In this document: positions 33,812 to 41,357 of the stretch, in pieces
How positions within the stretch are numbered: the first letter of the stretch is position 1
Layout: every line of letters starts with the position of its first letter
NCBI GenBank assembly: GCA_049965615.1
Contig: JBMFWD010000010.1
Location: 1-64,000, forward strand
DNA from: Acidobacterium sp049965615
GTDB lineage: Bacteria > Acidobacteriota > Terriglobia > Terriglobales > Acidobacteriaceae
Reading direction: 5' to 3'
DNA: 64,000 nucleotides
The notes under the pieces: model-generated
Databases searched by the model: none
Seen by the model: only the letters and a program-made list of their open reading frames with translations
What the model was told of the DNA's origin: nothing
Translations under genes and position numbers: made by a program

Positions 33812-35725
33812 TTACTTGTAGCTCCTCTGGCTGGGGTGAACGTATTCGAACTCCAGCGGTTCTTTCGTCAGAGTGGGCTCGCCGTCGGGGCCGTTGTAGC
33901 CCCAGGCTGCCACGTAGGAGTAGTTTTCATCGTCGCGTTTGGCTTCGCCGTCGGGGGTCTGATACTCCTCGCGGAAGTGCGCGCCGCAGCTTTCGTTGCG
34001 GTTGAGCGCGTCGATGCACATGAGCTCGCCGAGCTCGAAGAAGTCGGCGACGCGACCGGCTTTTTCGAGGCTCTGATTGAGGTCGGAGCCGCTGCCGGGG
34101 ACGTTGACGTTCTGCCAGAACTCCTGCTTGAGCTCGCGGACCTGGCCGATGGCTTTTTTGAGGCCTTCGGCGGTGCGGGACATGCCGCACTCGTCCCAGA
34201 TGATTTTGCCGAGCTGGCGATGGAAGGAGTCGACGGTGCGCTTGCCCTTGATGGAGAGCAGGGTGGAGATGGAGTTTTTGACTCTGGAGACTGCTTCCTG
34301 GACTACGGGGTGGGACTCGTCGACCTTGTCGAGCTTGCTGTTGGCGATGTAGTTGCCGACGGTGTAGGGGATGATGAAGTATCCGTCGGAGAGGCCCTGC
34401 ATGAGGGCGCTGGCGCCGAGGCGGTTTGCGCCGTGGTCAGAGAAGTTGGCCTCGCCAGCCACGAAGAGGCCAGGGATGGTGCTCTGGAGGTAATAGTCGA
34501 CCCAGAGACCTCCCATGGTGTAGTGAATGGCGGGATAGATGCGCATGGGGACTTTGTAGGGATTTTCGTCCGTGATGCGCTGATACATGTCGAAGAGGTT
34601 GCCGTAGCGCTCGCGGATGACGTGTTCGCCAAGGCGCTGGATGGCGTCGGAGAAGTCGAGGTAGACGCCGAGGCCGGTTTCTCCAACGCCACGGCCTTCG
34701 TCGCAGACGTGCTTGGCGTTGCGGGAGGCGACGTCGCGGGGGACGAGGTTGCCGAAGCTGGGGTAGCGCCGTTCGAGGTAGTAGTCGCGCTCGTCGGCGG
34801 GGATCTGGTTGGGGGGGCGCTTGTCGCCTTTGTTTTTGGGCACCCAGATGCGGCCATCGTTGCGGAGCGACTCTGACATGAGCGTGAGCTTGGACTGATA
34901 GTCGCCGGAGACGGGGATGCAGGTGGGGTGAATCTGCGTGAAGCAGGGATTGGCGAAGAGCGCACCGCGCTTGTGGGCGCGCCAGCTTGCGGTGACGTTG
35001 GAGCCCTTGGCGTTGGTGGAGAGGTAGTAGACGTTGCCGTATCCACCGCTGGCGAGGACGACCGCGTCGCCGAAGTGCACGTTGATTTCGCCGGTGACGA
35101 GATGGCGGGTGACGATGCCGCGAGCCTGGCCGTCGACGACGATGAGATCGAGCATCTCGGTGCGGGGGAACATGGTGACGGTTCCGGCGTTGACCTGACG
35201 CTCAAGCGCCTGATAGGCGCCGAGGAGCAACTGCTGGCCTGTTTGCCCGCGGGCATAGAAGGTGCGGGAGACCTGCGCTCCGCCGAAGGAGCGGTTGGTG
35301 AGCATGCCGCCGTATTCGCGGGCGAAGGGCACGCCCTGGGCGACGCACTGGTCAATGATGTTGACGCTGTTCTGTGCGAGGCGGTAGACGTTGGCTTCAC
35401 GGGAGCGGAAGTCGCCGCCTTTTACCGTGTCATAGAAGAGGCGGTAGACGCTGTCGCCGTCGTTCTGATAGTTTTTCGCGGCGTTGATGCCGCCCTGCGC
35501 GGCAATGGAGTGCGCGCGGCGTGGAGAGTCCTGAAAGCAGAAGCACTTGACGTTGTAGCCGAGCTCGCCCATGGAGGCGGATGCGGATGCTCCCGCAAGG
35601 CCGGAGCCGACGACAAGGACGGTGTGCTTGCGCTTATTGGCGGGATTGACGAGCTTCATGTCGAAGCGTGCTTTTTCCCATGCTTTTTCGATTGGGCCGG
35701 ATGGAATTCTTGCGTCGAGTTTCAT
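33812..35725 (-). CDS. sdhA: Succinate dehydrogenase flavoprotein subunit
   Basis: 637 aa. FAD-binding motif VVGSGLAGASASASMGELG, the HSIAAQGGINAAKNY segment with the flavin-linked His, and the active-site Arg region in FADNG-equivalent later parts; HYTMGGLWVDY and GANRLGASALMQGLSDG are conserved. Its length and the pairing with a single cytochrome b subunit match the Bacillus/Wolinella class. The ATG shares its A with the sdhC stop codon. Confidence 0.96.
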   Translation of the reverse strand: MKLDARIPSGPIEKAWEKARFDMKLVNPANKRKHTVLVVGSGLAGASASASMGELGYNVKCFCFQDSPRRAHSIAAQGGINAAKNYQNDGDSVYRLFYDTVKGGDFRSREANVYRLAQNSVNIIDQCVAQGVPFAREYGGMLTNRSFGGAQVSRTFYARGQTGQQLLLGAYQALERQVNAGTVTMFPRTEMLDLIVVDGQARGIVTRHLVTGEINVHFGDAVVLASGGYGNVYYLSTNAKGSNVTASWRAHKRGALFANPCFTQIHPTCIPVSGDYQSKLTLMSESLRNDGRIWVPKNKGDKRPPNQIPADERDYYLERRYPSFGNLVPRDVASRNAKHVCDEGRGVGETGLGVYLDFSDAIQRLGEHVIRERYGNLFDMYQRITDENPYKVPMRIYPAIHYTMGGLWVDYYLQSTIPGLFVAGEANFSDHGANRLGASALMQGLSDGYFIIPYTVGNYIANSKLDKVDESHPVVQEAVSRVKNSISTLLSIKGKRTVDSFHRQLGKIIWDECGMSRTAEGLKKAIGQVRELKQEFWQNVNVPGSGSDLNQSLEKAGRVADFFELGELMCIDALNRNESCGAHFREEYQTPDGEAKRDDENYSYVAAWGYNGPDGEPTLTKEPLEFEYVHPSQRSYK

Positions 35726-36417
35726 TACTTGATTAGCCCCGTGAGTACGCTGATCGGGATGGAGATGAATCCCCCGATGATGATGACGGAAATCCAGAGA
35801 GCGAGCTGCTTGAGCGCGAGTTCACGCGTTCGCGAGTGCGGCAGGCCGAAGGACTGAAGCATGCTCCAGAGGCCATGGCGAAGGTGCAGGCCGAGGAGGC
35901 AGAGCGCGAAGATGTACCAGGCCGAGATCCACCAGACGGAGAAGCCGGCGACGACGTTGTGGTAGACCGCGCCGGGGACGAACCGGGAGCCAGGATGAAT
36001 GAATCCGCCGGTGAATTCCAGGAGGTGGAAGATGATGAAGGCGAGGACGATGGGGCCGCTCCAGTACATGGTGCGCGATGCGTAGGAGGTGCCGTCGGAG
36101 TCCTTGCGTGCGTAGCCGACGGGGCGTGCCCTTTTCTTCCTTAACCAGAGCTGCGCGGCAGCCTCGATGTGGAGCAGCACCGACACAATGAGGACGCTGC
36201 GGACGATCCAGAGCAGGGTGCCGTCAAAGTGGAGAAAAGCTGCATAGGCGTTGTAACGGGCGGGACCTGCGTAGATGAGCAGGTTGCCTAAAAGATGGCC
36301 GACGACGAAGAGGAAGAGGATGCATCCTGTCACCGCCATCACGATTTTTTTGCCGTTGGTCGACTTCCAGAAGCCTGGAGCCTGATGCTTACTCATGGTT
36401 GCTGCGCCTGTGCTCAT
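35725..36417 (-). CDS. sdhC: Succinate dehydrogenase cytochrome b subunit (type B, di-haem)
   Basis: 230 aa with five membrane spans (about 27-45, 63-83, 113-137, 160-181, 203-222). Histidines in VVGHLLGNLL, LHIEAAAQLW, IIFHLLEFTGG and LHLRHGLWSM are placed like the four haem ligands of type B enzymes, which use one large anchor and no SdhD. ATG at 36417 has GGAA 7 bases upstream; a long upstream open frame is rejected. First gene of the operon. Type B enzymes usually reduce menaquinone, which is inferred here. Confidence 0.93.
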   Translation of the reverse strand: MSTGAATMSKHQAPGFWKSTNGKKIVMAVTGCILFLFVVGHLLGNLLIYAGPARYNAYAAFLHFDGTLLWIVRSVLIVSVLLHIEAAAQLWLRKKRARPVGYARKDSDGTSYASRTMYWSGPIVLAFIIFHLLEFTGGFIHPGSRFVPGAVYHNVVAGFSVWWISAWYIFALCLLGLHLRHGLWSMLQSFGLPHSRTRELALKQLALWISVIIIGGFISIPISVLTGLIK

Positions 36418-36672
36418 TGAACTTTCCAAACCTGATTGAAGTGAAGCATGAAGTTGCTGAACCCTCACGATCGTGTGATTTTCGCCGGGCCTGTGGGTTG
36501 CCAGCCAGGGCCGCGATGCGTGCGAGGTGAACGTCAATGCAGGGGGTGATTGAAGCCCATCTGCGTGTGTGGACCGTGTTTCTGGACCGGTTAAGCACCA
36601 TTCAAACCGAAAGTTTATTATTTGGTGCCGCCGAGGCATGCGTCAAGGAAGGGGATTGAGCGGAGTTGAAAA

Positions 36673-37296
36673 TCATGCGATGTCTTTCAGCGTGATGATT
36701 TCGAGCAGGGAGCGGAGCGCGGCTCCGCGATGGCTGAGGTGGTGCCTGGTGTTGAGGTCGATTTCGGCCATGGTTTTGGCGAGCTGGGGCAGGTGGAAGA
36801 GGGGATCGTAGCCGAAACCGCCGGTTCCGCGGGGAGTGGTGAGGATCTGGCCCGGGACTTCGCCGCTGGCGGAGAGGATTTCGGCTCCGTCGCGGGCGAG
36901 GGAGAGGACGCAGCGGTAGCGAGCGGCGCGGTCTGGGATGGATTGCATGCGATAGAGCAGGAGGAGGTTGTTGCGCTCGTCGTTGGAGAGTGTGGAGTCG
37001 GGGAGGAAGTTGGCGTCGTCGGCGTAGCGGGCGGAGCGGACTCCGGGGTCGTTGTGGAGGGCGGGGACTTCGAGGCCGGAGTCGTCGGCGAGGACGAGCT
37101 GGCCGGGGAGGTGGCGGGAATAGAACTCGGCCTTGAGGCGGGCGTTGTCGGCGAAGGTGCGGCCGGTTTCTTCGGGCGCGGGGATGGCGGCGAGGTTGGG
37201 GAGCGGCAGGATTTCGACGGCAGTGTGCTCGGCGGCGGTGCGGAAGTCGCGGAGCTTGCCGGGGTTGGAGGAGGCTACGTAGAGGGTGAGCGGCAT
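36673..37296 (-). CDS. rdgB: Non-canonical purine NTP pyrophosphatase (RdgB/HAM1)
   Basis: 207 aa. Hydrolyses ITP, dITP and XTP to keep damaged purines out of nucleic acids. SSNPGKLRDF at the N-terminus, LADDSGLEVPAL with the catalytic acid, GTGGFGYDPLF and the C-terminal SHRGAAL are the family signatures. The ATG begins one base after the stop of the Nth-like gene, so the two are co-translated; pairing with a base-excision glycosylase suits a genome-sanitising role. Confidence 0.95.
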   Translation of the reverse strand: MPLTLYVASSNPGKLRDFRTAAEHTAVEILPLPNLAAIPAPEETGRTFADNARLKAEFYSRHLPGQLVLADDSGLEVPALHNDPGVRSARYADDANFLPDSTLSNDERNNLLLLYRMQSIPDRAARYRCVLSLARDGAEILSASGEVPGQILTTPRGTGGFGYDPLFHLPQLAKTMAEIDLNTRHHLSHRGAALRSLLEIITLKDIA

Positions 37297-37297
37297 A

Positions 37298-38017
37298 TCA
37301 ATAGGCTAATGGTTTGCCGTGGAGGTGGGTGAGGAGGTCGGCGCGGAGGGGGCATAGGGCGCAGTTTGGGGTGCGGCAGCAGTGGTCTTTACCGATTTGC
37401 ACGATGAGGGCGTGGAACTCGTTGCAGTGATCGGCGAGGGCGGCTGGGTCCTGTTCGTCGGCGAAGGCGGAGAGTGCGAGTTGCTGGAGCTGGGTGTAGC
37501 CGGCGCGGGATGGGGCCAGGCCGTGGCGGATGGCGACGCGGCGGAGGTATTCGTCGACGACCATGGCGGGCTGGTGGAGGGCGTAGAGGAGGATGGCGTC
37601 GGCGGTTTCCGGGCCGATGCCGGAGATGGCGAGCAGTTGGGCGCGGGCTTCTGCGAGTGGTGTGCGGGCGAAGGTTTCGATGGAGCCGTGGTAGTGGGTG
37701 TGGATGAGGTGGAGCAGGGCATGGAGGGTGGCGGCCTTGCGCTGCATGAAGCCGGAGGGGCGGATGAGCTCGCGGAGCTGGTCGATGGGGAGGGTGCGGA
37801 GGGCTTCGAATTGGAGGAGGTTGCGCTGGCGGAGGTTCGCGAGCGAGCGCTCGGCGGCGGTCCAGGCGGTGCCCTGGGTGAGGCATGCTCCGACGATGGT
37901 TTCCAGCGGAGACTGGGAGGGCCACCAGTGCTGCGGGCCGTAGTGGGCGGCGAGAGTTTCGTAGAGAGTGCGGAGACGGTCGGCGGCTGGCGGCGTTGAG
38001 GGTTTGGGTGCGGGCAT
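37298..38017 (-). CDS. Endonuclease III-like HhH-GPD DNA glycosylase
   Basis: 239 aa. The helix-hairpin-helix reads ISGIGPETADAILLYA and the catalytic Asp lies in VVDEYLRRVAIRHGL. The position of the Nth catalytic Lys is Glu (GPETAD), as in the MagIII-like monofunctional branch. Three closely spaced cysteines (CCRTPNCALCP) recall the 4Fe-4S loop, but the final cysteine after CPLRADL is missing. It probably removes alkylated or other damaged bases rather than acting as a bifunctional lyase; substrate unknown. It sits between motB and rdgB. Confidence 0.85.
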   Translation of the reverse strand: MPAPKPSTPPAADRLRTLYETLAAHYGPQHWWPSQSPLETIVGACLTQGTAWTAAERSLANLRQRNLLQFEALRTLPIDQLRELIRPSGFMQRKAATLHALLHLIHTHYHGSIETFARTPLAEARAQLLAISGIGPETADAILLYALHQPAMVVDEYLRRVAIRHGLAPSRAGYTQLQQLALSAFADEQDPAALADHCNEFHALIVQIGKDHCCRTPNCALCPLRADLLTHLHGKPLAY

Positions 38018-38051
38018 GGGCGGATGGATCTGCGACCTTTGCCGTGGGTTG

Positions 38052-38945
38052 CTACTGGTAGGGCGAAGGCCTGTGCTTCTGGGATGATGCTATCGCAGGG
38101 GTGTTGCCGGGCGAGGGTGGATGGGATTTGGCGGCGATGGCGGGTCTGGAGGCGGAAGGTATTTCCTTGGGCGCCGGCGGATTTTGACCTGCTGCGATGG
38201 CGTTTATCGGGGTGGCGAGGTGCGGCTGGGCGTTGTATCCGTGGGGGAGGACGATGATGTCGACGCGGCGGTTTTCTGCGCGCCCGGCGGCGGTGGCGTT
38301 TGAGGCGATGGGGTGGTACTGGGCGTATCCTGCGGCGGAGAGGCGCGCCGGGTTCATTTGAAACTGACGGATGAAGAGGCGGGTGAGGTAGGTGGCGCGG
38401 GCGGTGGAGAGCTCCCAGTTGGAATTGTACTGCGAGGTGTGGATGGGGATGTTGTCGGTATGGCCTTCGATGCGCAGGGCGTAGGGGGTGGGGCGGAGCT
38501 GCTGTGCGATTTTGGCGATGGTGGGGATCGAAGAGATGCGTGGCTGGGCGGAGCCGCTGTGGTAGAAGCCGGCTTCGCGCAGGGAGATGACGAGCCCGTT
38601 GGGACCGAGCTGGAGGGCGACGGTGTGGGCGGCGAGTTCTTTGGAGAGAGTGTTCGAGAGCTGTTTCTTTATGCGGGCGAGGTCTTCCTCGACGGAGACG
38701 GGATCTTTGGCCTGGGGCGGCACGGCCACTGAGCCGGCCCCTTTGCCGTGTCCGTCAGGCGGGAAGAGGCCGAGCGCGGTGAAGGCGGAGTGGATGGACT
38801 GGGCGACCTGAGCCTGCTTGCGGATGTCCGCGCGGGAGCTGGCGTAGAGGACGACGAAAAAGGCGAAGAGCAGGGTGATGAAGTCGGCGTAGGAGACCAG
38901 CCAGCGCTCGTGATTGGAGTGGTGGTTTTGGCGGCGGCGCTTCAT
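38052..38945 (-). CDS. motB: Flagellar motor stator protein MotB
   Basis: 297 aa. One membrane span following RWLVSYADFITLLFAF, with the proton-carrying Asp21; a linker; and an OmpA-like peptidoglycan-binding domain (RIEGHTDNIPI, NWELSTARA, NRRVDIIV). The tail of about 60 residues is Pro/Ala-rich. It anchors the stator to the wall and conducts protons with MotA. Its ATG overlaps the motA stop by four bases. Confidence 0.95.
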   Translation of the reverse strand: MKRRRQNHHSNHERWLVSYADFITLLFAFFVVLYASSRADIRKQAQVAQSIHSAFTALGLFPPDGHGKGAGSVAVPPQAKDPVSVEEDLARIKKQLSNTLSKELAAHTVALQLGPNGLVISLREAGFYHSGSAQPRISSIPTIAKIAQQLRPTPYALRIEGHTDNIPIHTSQYNSNWELSTARATYLTRLFIRQFQMNPARLSAAGYAQYHPIASNATAAGRAENRRVDIIVLPHGYNAQPHLATPINAIAAGQNPPAPKEIPSASRPAIAAKSHPPSPGNTPAIASSQKHRPSPYQ

Positions 38946-39754
38946 GCAGTGGACTCCTGTGCGGCAGTCTTTTTGTCGCTCTTTTTATCCTTTTTCTGTT
39001 TTTTGGCGGAGGCGCCGAGGAAGCTTTGGAGCTTGAGTTCGATCATGCGGGGATTCATGCCTTCGAGGATGGAGATGACGCCTTCGACGGCCATTTCACG
39101 GAGGCGCTGGTCTTCGCGGACGCGGATTTTGAGTTTTCCGGCGGCGGGGAGGAAGAGGATGTTGGCGGCGGCGACCCCGTAGATGGTGGCGACGAAGGCG
39201 ACGGCGATGCCTCGGCCGACCTCGCTGATGTGGTCGAGGTGCTGCATGACCTGAATGAGTCCGATGACGGCGCCGATGATGCCGATGGTGGGGGAGAATC
39301 CGCCGGCGGATTCAAAGACGGCGGGGATTTTTTCTTCGCTTTCCGACTGGTTTTCGAGCTGGAGTTCCATGATGGCGCGGAGCTCGGCTGGCTCGGTGCC
39401 GTCGACGGCGAGCATGAGGGCCTGGCGGAGACAGGGATCCTGGATGGATTCGAGGTCGGCGTCGAGGGAGACGATGCCGGAGCGGCGGGCCTTGTTGGCG
39501 AATTCGACGATTTGCTTGAGGGTTTGCCGGCCGGAGTTTTTGGGTTGGAAGAAGACGCGGGCGAGGCGGCGCAGGGCTTCGAGCACGGTGGCGAGCGGGT
39601 ACTGGAGGAGCACGGCGCCGAAGGTGCCGCCGAAGACGATCATGGCGGCGGTGGGCTGGAGGACCTGGTCGATGCGTCCGCCTTCAATGATGAGTCCGGC
39701 AAGGATGCCGAGGAGGGCGAGGATGATGCCGCCCACGCTGCTGCTGTCCAACAT
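38942..39754 (-). CDS. motA: Flagellar motor stator protein MotA
   Basis: 270 aa with four membrane spans: two near the N-terminus (about 8-27, 36-55) and two at about 155-175 and 187-206. The cytoplasmic loop (~60-150) holds the charged residues that touch FliG, and PTIGIIGAVIGLIQVM carries the conserved Pro. The C-terminus ends in a Lys-rich run. Located 9 bases after flbD on the same strand, and coupled with motB. Confidence 0.95.
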   Translation of the reverse strand: MLDSSSVGGIILALLGILAGLIIEGGRIDQVLQPTAAMIVFGGTFGAVLLQYPLATVLEALRRLARVFFQPKNSGRQTLKQIVEFANKARRSGIVSLDADLESIQDPCLRQALMLAVDGTEPAELRAIMELQLENQSESEEKIPAVFESAGGFSPTIGIIGAVIGLIQVMQHLDHISEVGRGIAVAFVATIYGVAAANILFLPAAGKLKIRVREDQRLREMAVEGVISILEGMNPRMIELKLQSFLGASAKKQKKDKKSDKKTAAQESTA

Positions 39755-39763
39755 GGCTACTCC

Positions 39764-40099
39764 TTAAAACTGTTGTGGACGGCGCCGGTGGATGGCGGCC
39801 GGGTCGGGTGGGAAAGTTTCCTGGCGTTCTTCGGCGAGGTGATCGAAGGCGGACTGGGCGCCGGCGGCGGCCGTGGCGTTGTGCAGTTCGAGGGCGTGGG
39901 GCAGGGATTGTGCGACGGCGCGAAGGATCTGGACGCGGTATTCGGACATGCGGTGGAGGAGATCTTCGCAGGATTCGCGGACGAGTATTTTCTCGCCGTG
40001 GACGAGGGTGATCATGGTGTCCGGGGATGCCTCGGCGTACTTGATGAGGTCGGAGTTGAGATAGATGGGGCTTCCGTTGAGCCTTGTAAGAGGAATCAT
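39764..40099 (-). CDS. flbD: FlbD/SwrD-family flagellar protein
   Basis: 111 aa. The N-terminal 65 residues (MIPLTRLNGSPIYLNSDLI, DTMITLVHGEKILVRES) match the small FlbD family; the Bacillus homologue SwrD boosts motor torque. The C-terminal 45 residues are not conserved. Leads flbD-motA-motB, downstream of a sigma-28-type promoter on the minus strand, consistent with a late motor gene. Confidence 0.88.
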   Translation of the reverse strand: MIPLTRLNGSPIYLNSDLIKYAEASPDTMITLVHGEKILVRESCEDLLHRMSEYRVQILRAVAQSLPHALELHNATAAAGAQSAFDHLAEERQETFPPDPAAIHRRRPQQF

Positions 40100-40120
40100 G
40101 GGAGTTTTGCCTCAAGGGGG

Positions 40121-40147
40121 TTATCGGCAGCGATGAGAAAACGTTCA
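40121..40147 (-). promoter_or_regulatory. Sigma-28 (FliA)-type promoter for flbD-motAB
   Basis: Minus strand reads TGAA-N15-GCCGATAA: a perfect -10 and three of four -35 bases of the FliA consensus at canonical spacing, 22 bases upstream of the flbD start. Confidence 0.75.
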
Positions 40148-40216
40148 TAAGAAGCATGCGAGGAAGTGGGGTGTTGCGGGGGTACGCACGTGATGTGCCA
40201 AACCGGAGAGCCGAGG

Positions 40217-40243
40217 TAAAGCTGGAAGTGTGAGCGCCGATGA
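40217..40243 (+). promoter_or_regulatory. Sigma-28 (FliA)-type promoter for flagellin
   Basis: TAAA-N15-GCCGATGA: full -35 match and seven of eight -10 bases at canonical spacing, 90 bases upstream of the flagellin ATG. It is divergent from the flbD promoter, 70 bases away. Confidence 0.82.
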
Positions 40244-40333
40244 AGGCGGTGTGCAGCGATTCTCTTTGAGGCCGTGAGGACGAGGAGAATCGGAGTCGCA
40301 ACAGACACACAGCTAACAAAGGAGCAACACCTT

Positions 40334-41257
40334 ATGTCTCTCGGCGTATTGAACAACATCTCGGCGATTTATGCCGCAAACAATCTGAACCAGACGCAGG
40401 CCAGCCTGCAGAACGTGCTGACGCAGCTGTCGTCCGGTTCGCGCATCAACTCCGGCGCCGATGACGCGGCGGGCCTTTCGCTTGCGAACGGCCTGCAGGC
40501 CAACTCGTCCGCCCTGACGCAGTCGGCGACCAACGCCAGTGAAGGAGTGGGTCTTCTGCAGGTGGCCGACGGCGCGCTTTCGCAGGTGACCAACCTTCTG
40601 AACCGGGCGGTGACGCTGGCGACCGAGGCCTCGAACGGCACGCTGAACTCGACGCAGGACAGCGCGGCGAACTCCGAGTATCAGTCGATCCTGGATGAAA
40701 TCAACAACATCGGCTCGACAACAACCTACAACGGCCAGCAGGTGTTTGGCGGCAGCTTCGCCATCTTTACCGGCGACGGCACGGCCGGAGGCGGCTTCAG
40801 CGACACGATTTCCCTGGCGGGCCTGACGAGCGCCACGGTGGGCGATTCGACCGGATCGGCTGGTCTTACCTATACCTCGGGTGCGGGCACGGCCACCTCG
40901 ACGCTGACTTATGCTCCGGCGGGGACTGCCGGAACCACGACCGAGGACCTGAGCACCACGAGCCTGACCAGCTCGGCCAATGCACAGACGGCCTTGAACG
41001 CGGTTTACAAGGCAGTGCAGGACGTGGCAGCCGAGCGCGGCTACACGGGCGCGCAGATCAACACGCTGAACGCGGTGAGCAACGTGGCGAGCACGGAGCA
41101 GACCAACGTGACGGCGGCGCAGAACTCGATCATGGCGACCGATTACGCTTCGGCGACCTCGCAGATGTCCAAGTACGAGATTCTCTCTCAGACCGGCATC
41201 AGCGCGCTGGCGCAGGCCAACAGCATGCAGCAGCTGGTGACCAAGCTGTTGCAGTAA
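40334..41257 (+). CDS. fliC: Flagellin
   Basis: 307 aa, short for a flagellin. The N-terminal D0/D1 coiled region (LNNISAIYAANNLNQTQASL, RINSGADDAAGLSLANGLQ) and the C-terminal helix (ISALAQANSMQQLVTKLLQ) are well kept; the central Gly/Ser/Thr-rich part (~150-225) is a reduced D2/D3. It polymerises into the filament after export by the flagellar type III system and chaperoning by FliS. AAGGAG precedes the ATG at 10 bases; a hairpin follows the stop. Confidence 0.96.
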   Translation: MSLGVLNNISAIYAANNLNQTQASLQNVLTQLSSGSRINSGADDAAGLSLANGLQANSSALTQSATNASEGVGLLQVADGALSQVTNLLNRAVTLATEASNGTLNSTQDSAANSEYQSILDEINNIGSTTTYNGQQVFGGSFAIFTGDGTAGGGFSDTISLAGLTSATVGDSTGSAGLTYTSGAGTATSTLTYAPAGTAGTTTEDLSTTSLTSSANAQTALNAVYKAVQDVAAERGYTGAQINTLNAVSNVASTEQTNVTAAQNSIMATDYASATSQMSKYEILSQTGISALAQANSMQQLVTKLLQ

Positions 41258-41279
41258 TCGCGGCTGACGGAACGAAACG

Positions 41280-41308
41280 GCGGGAGGCTTCGGTCTCCCG
41301 CAATCTTT
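41280..41308 (+). terminator. Terminator after flagellin
   Basis: GCGGGAG-GCTTCGGT-CTCCCGC hairpin followed by AATCTTTTG. The T tract is modest, so termination may be partial, allowing some read-through into fliD. Confidence 0.7.
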
Positions 41309-41357
41309 TGCCTTCCTCCTCCTTCAAGTCCTTTTCCCCTTTGCCGATAGGAATCAC

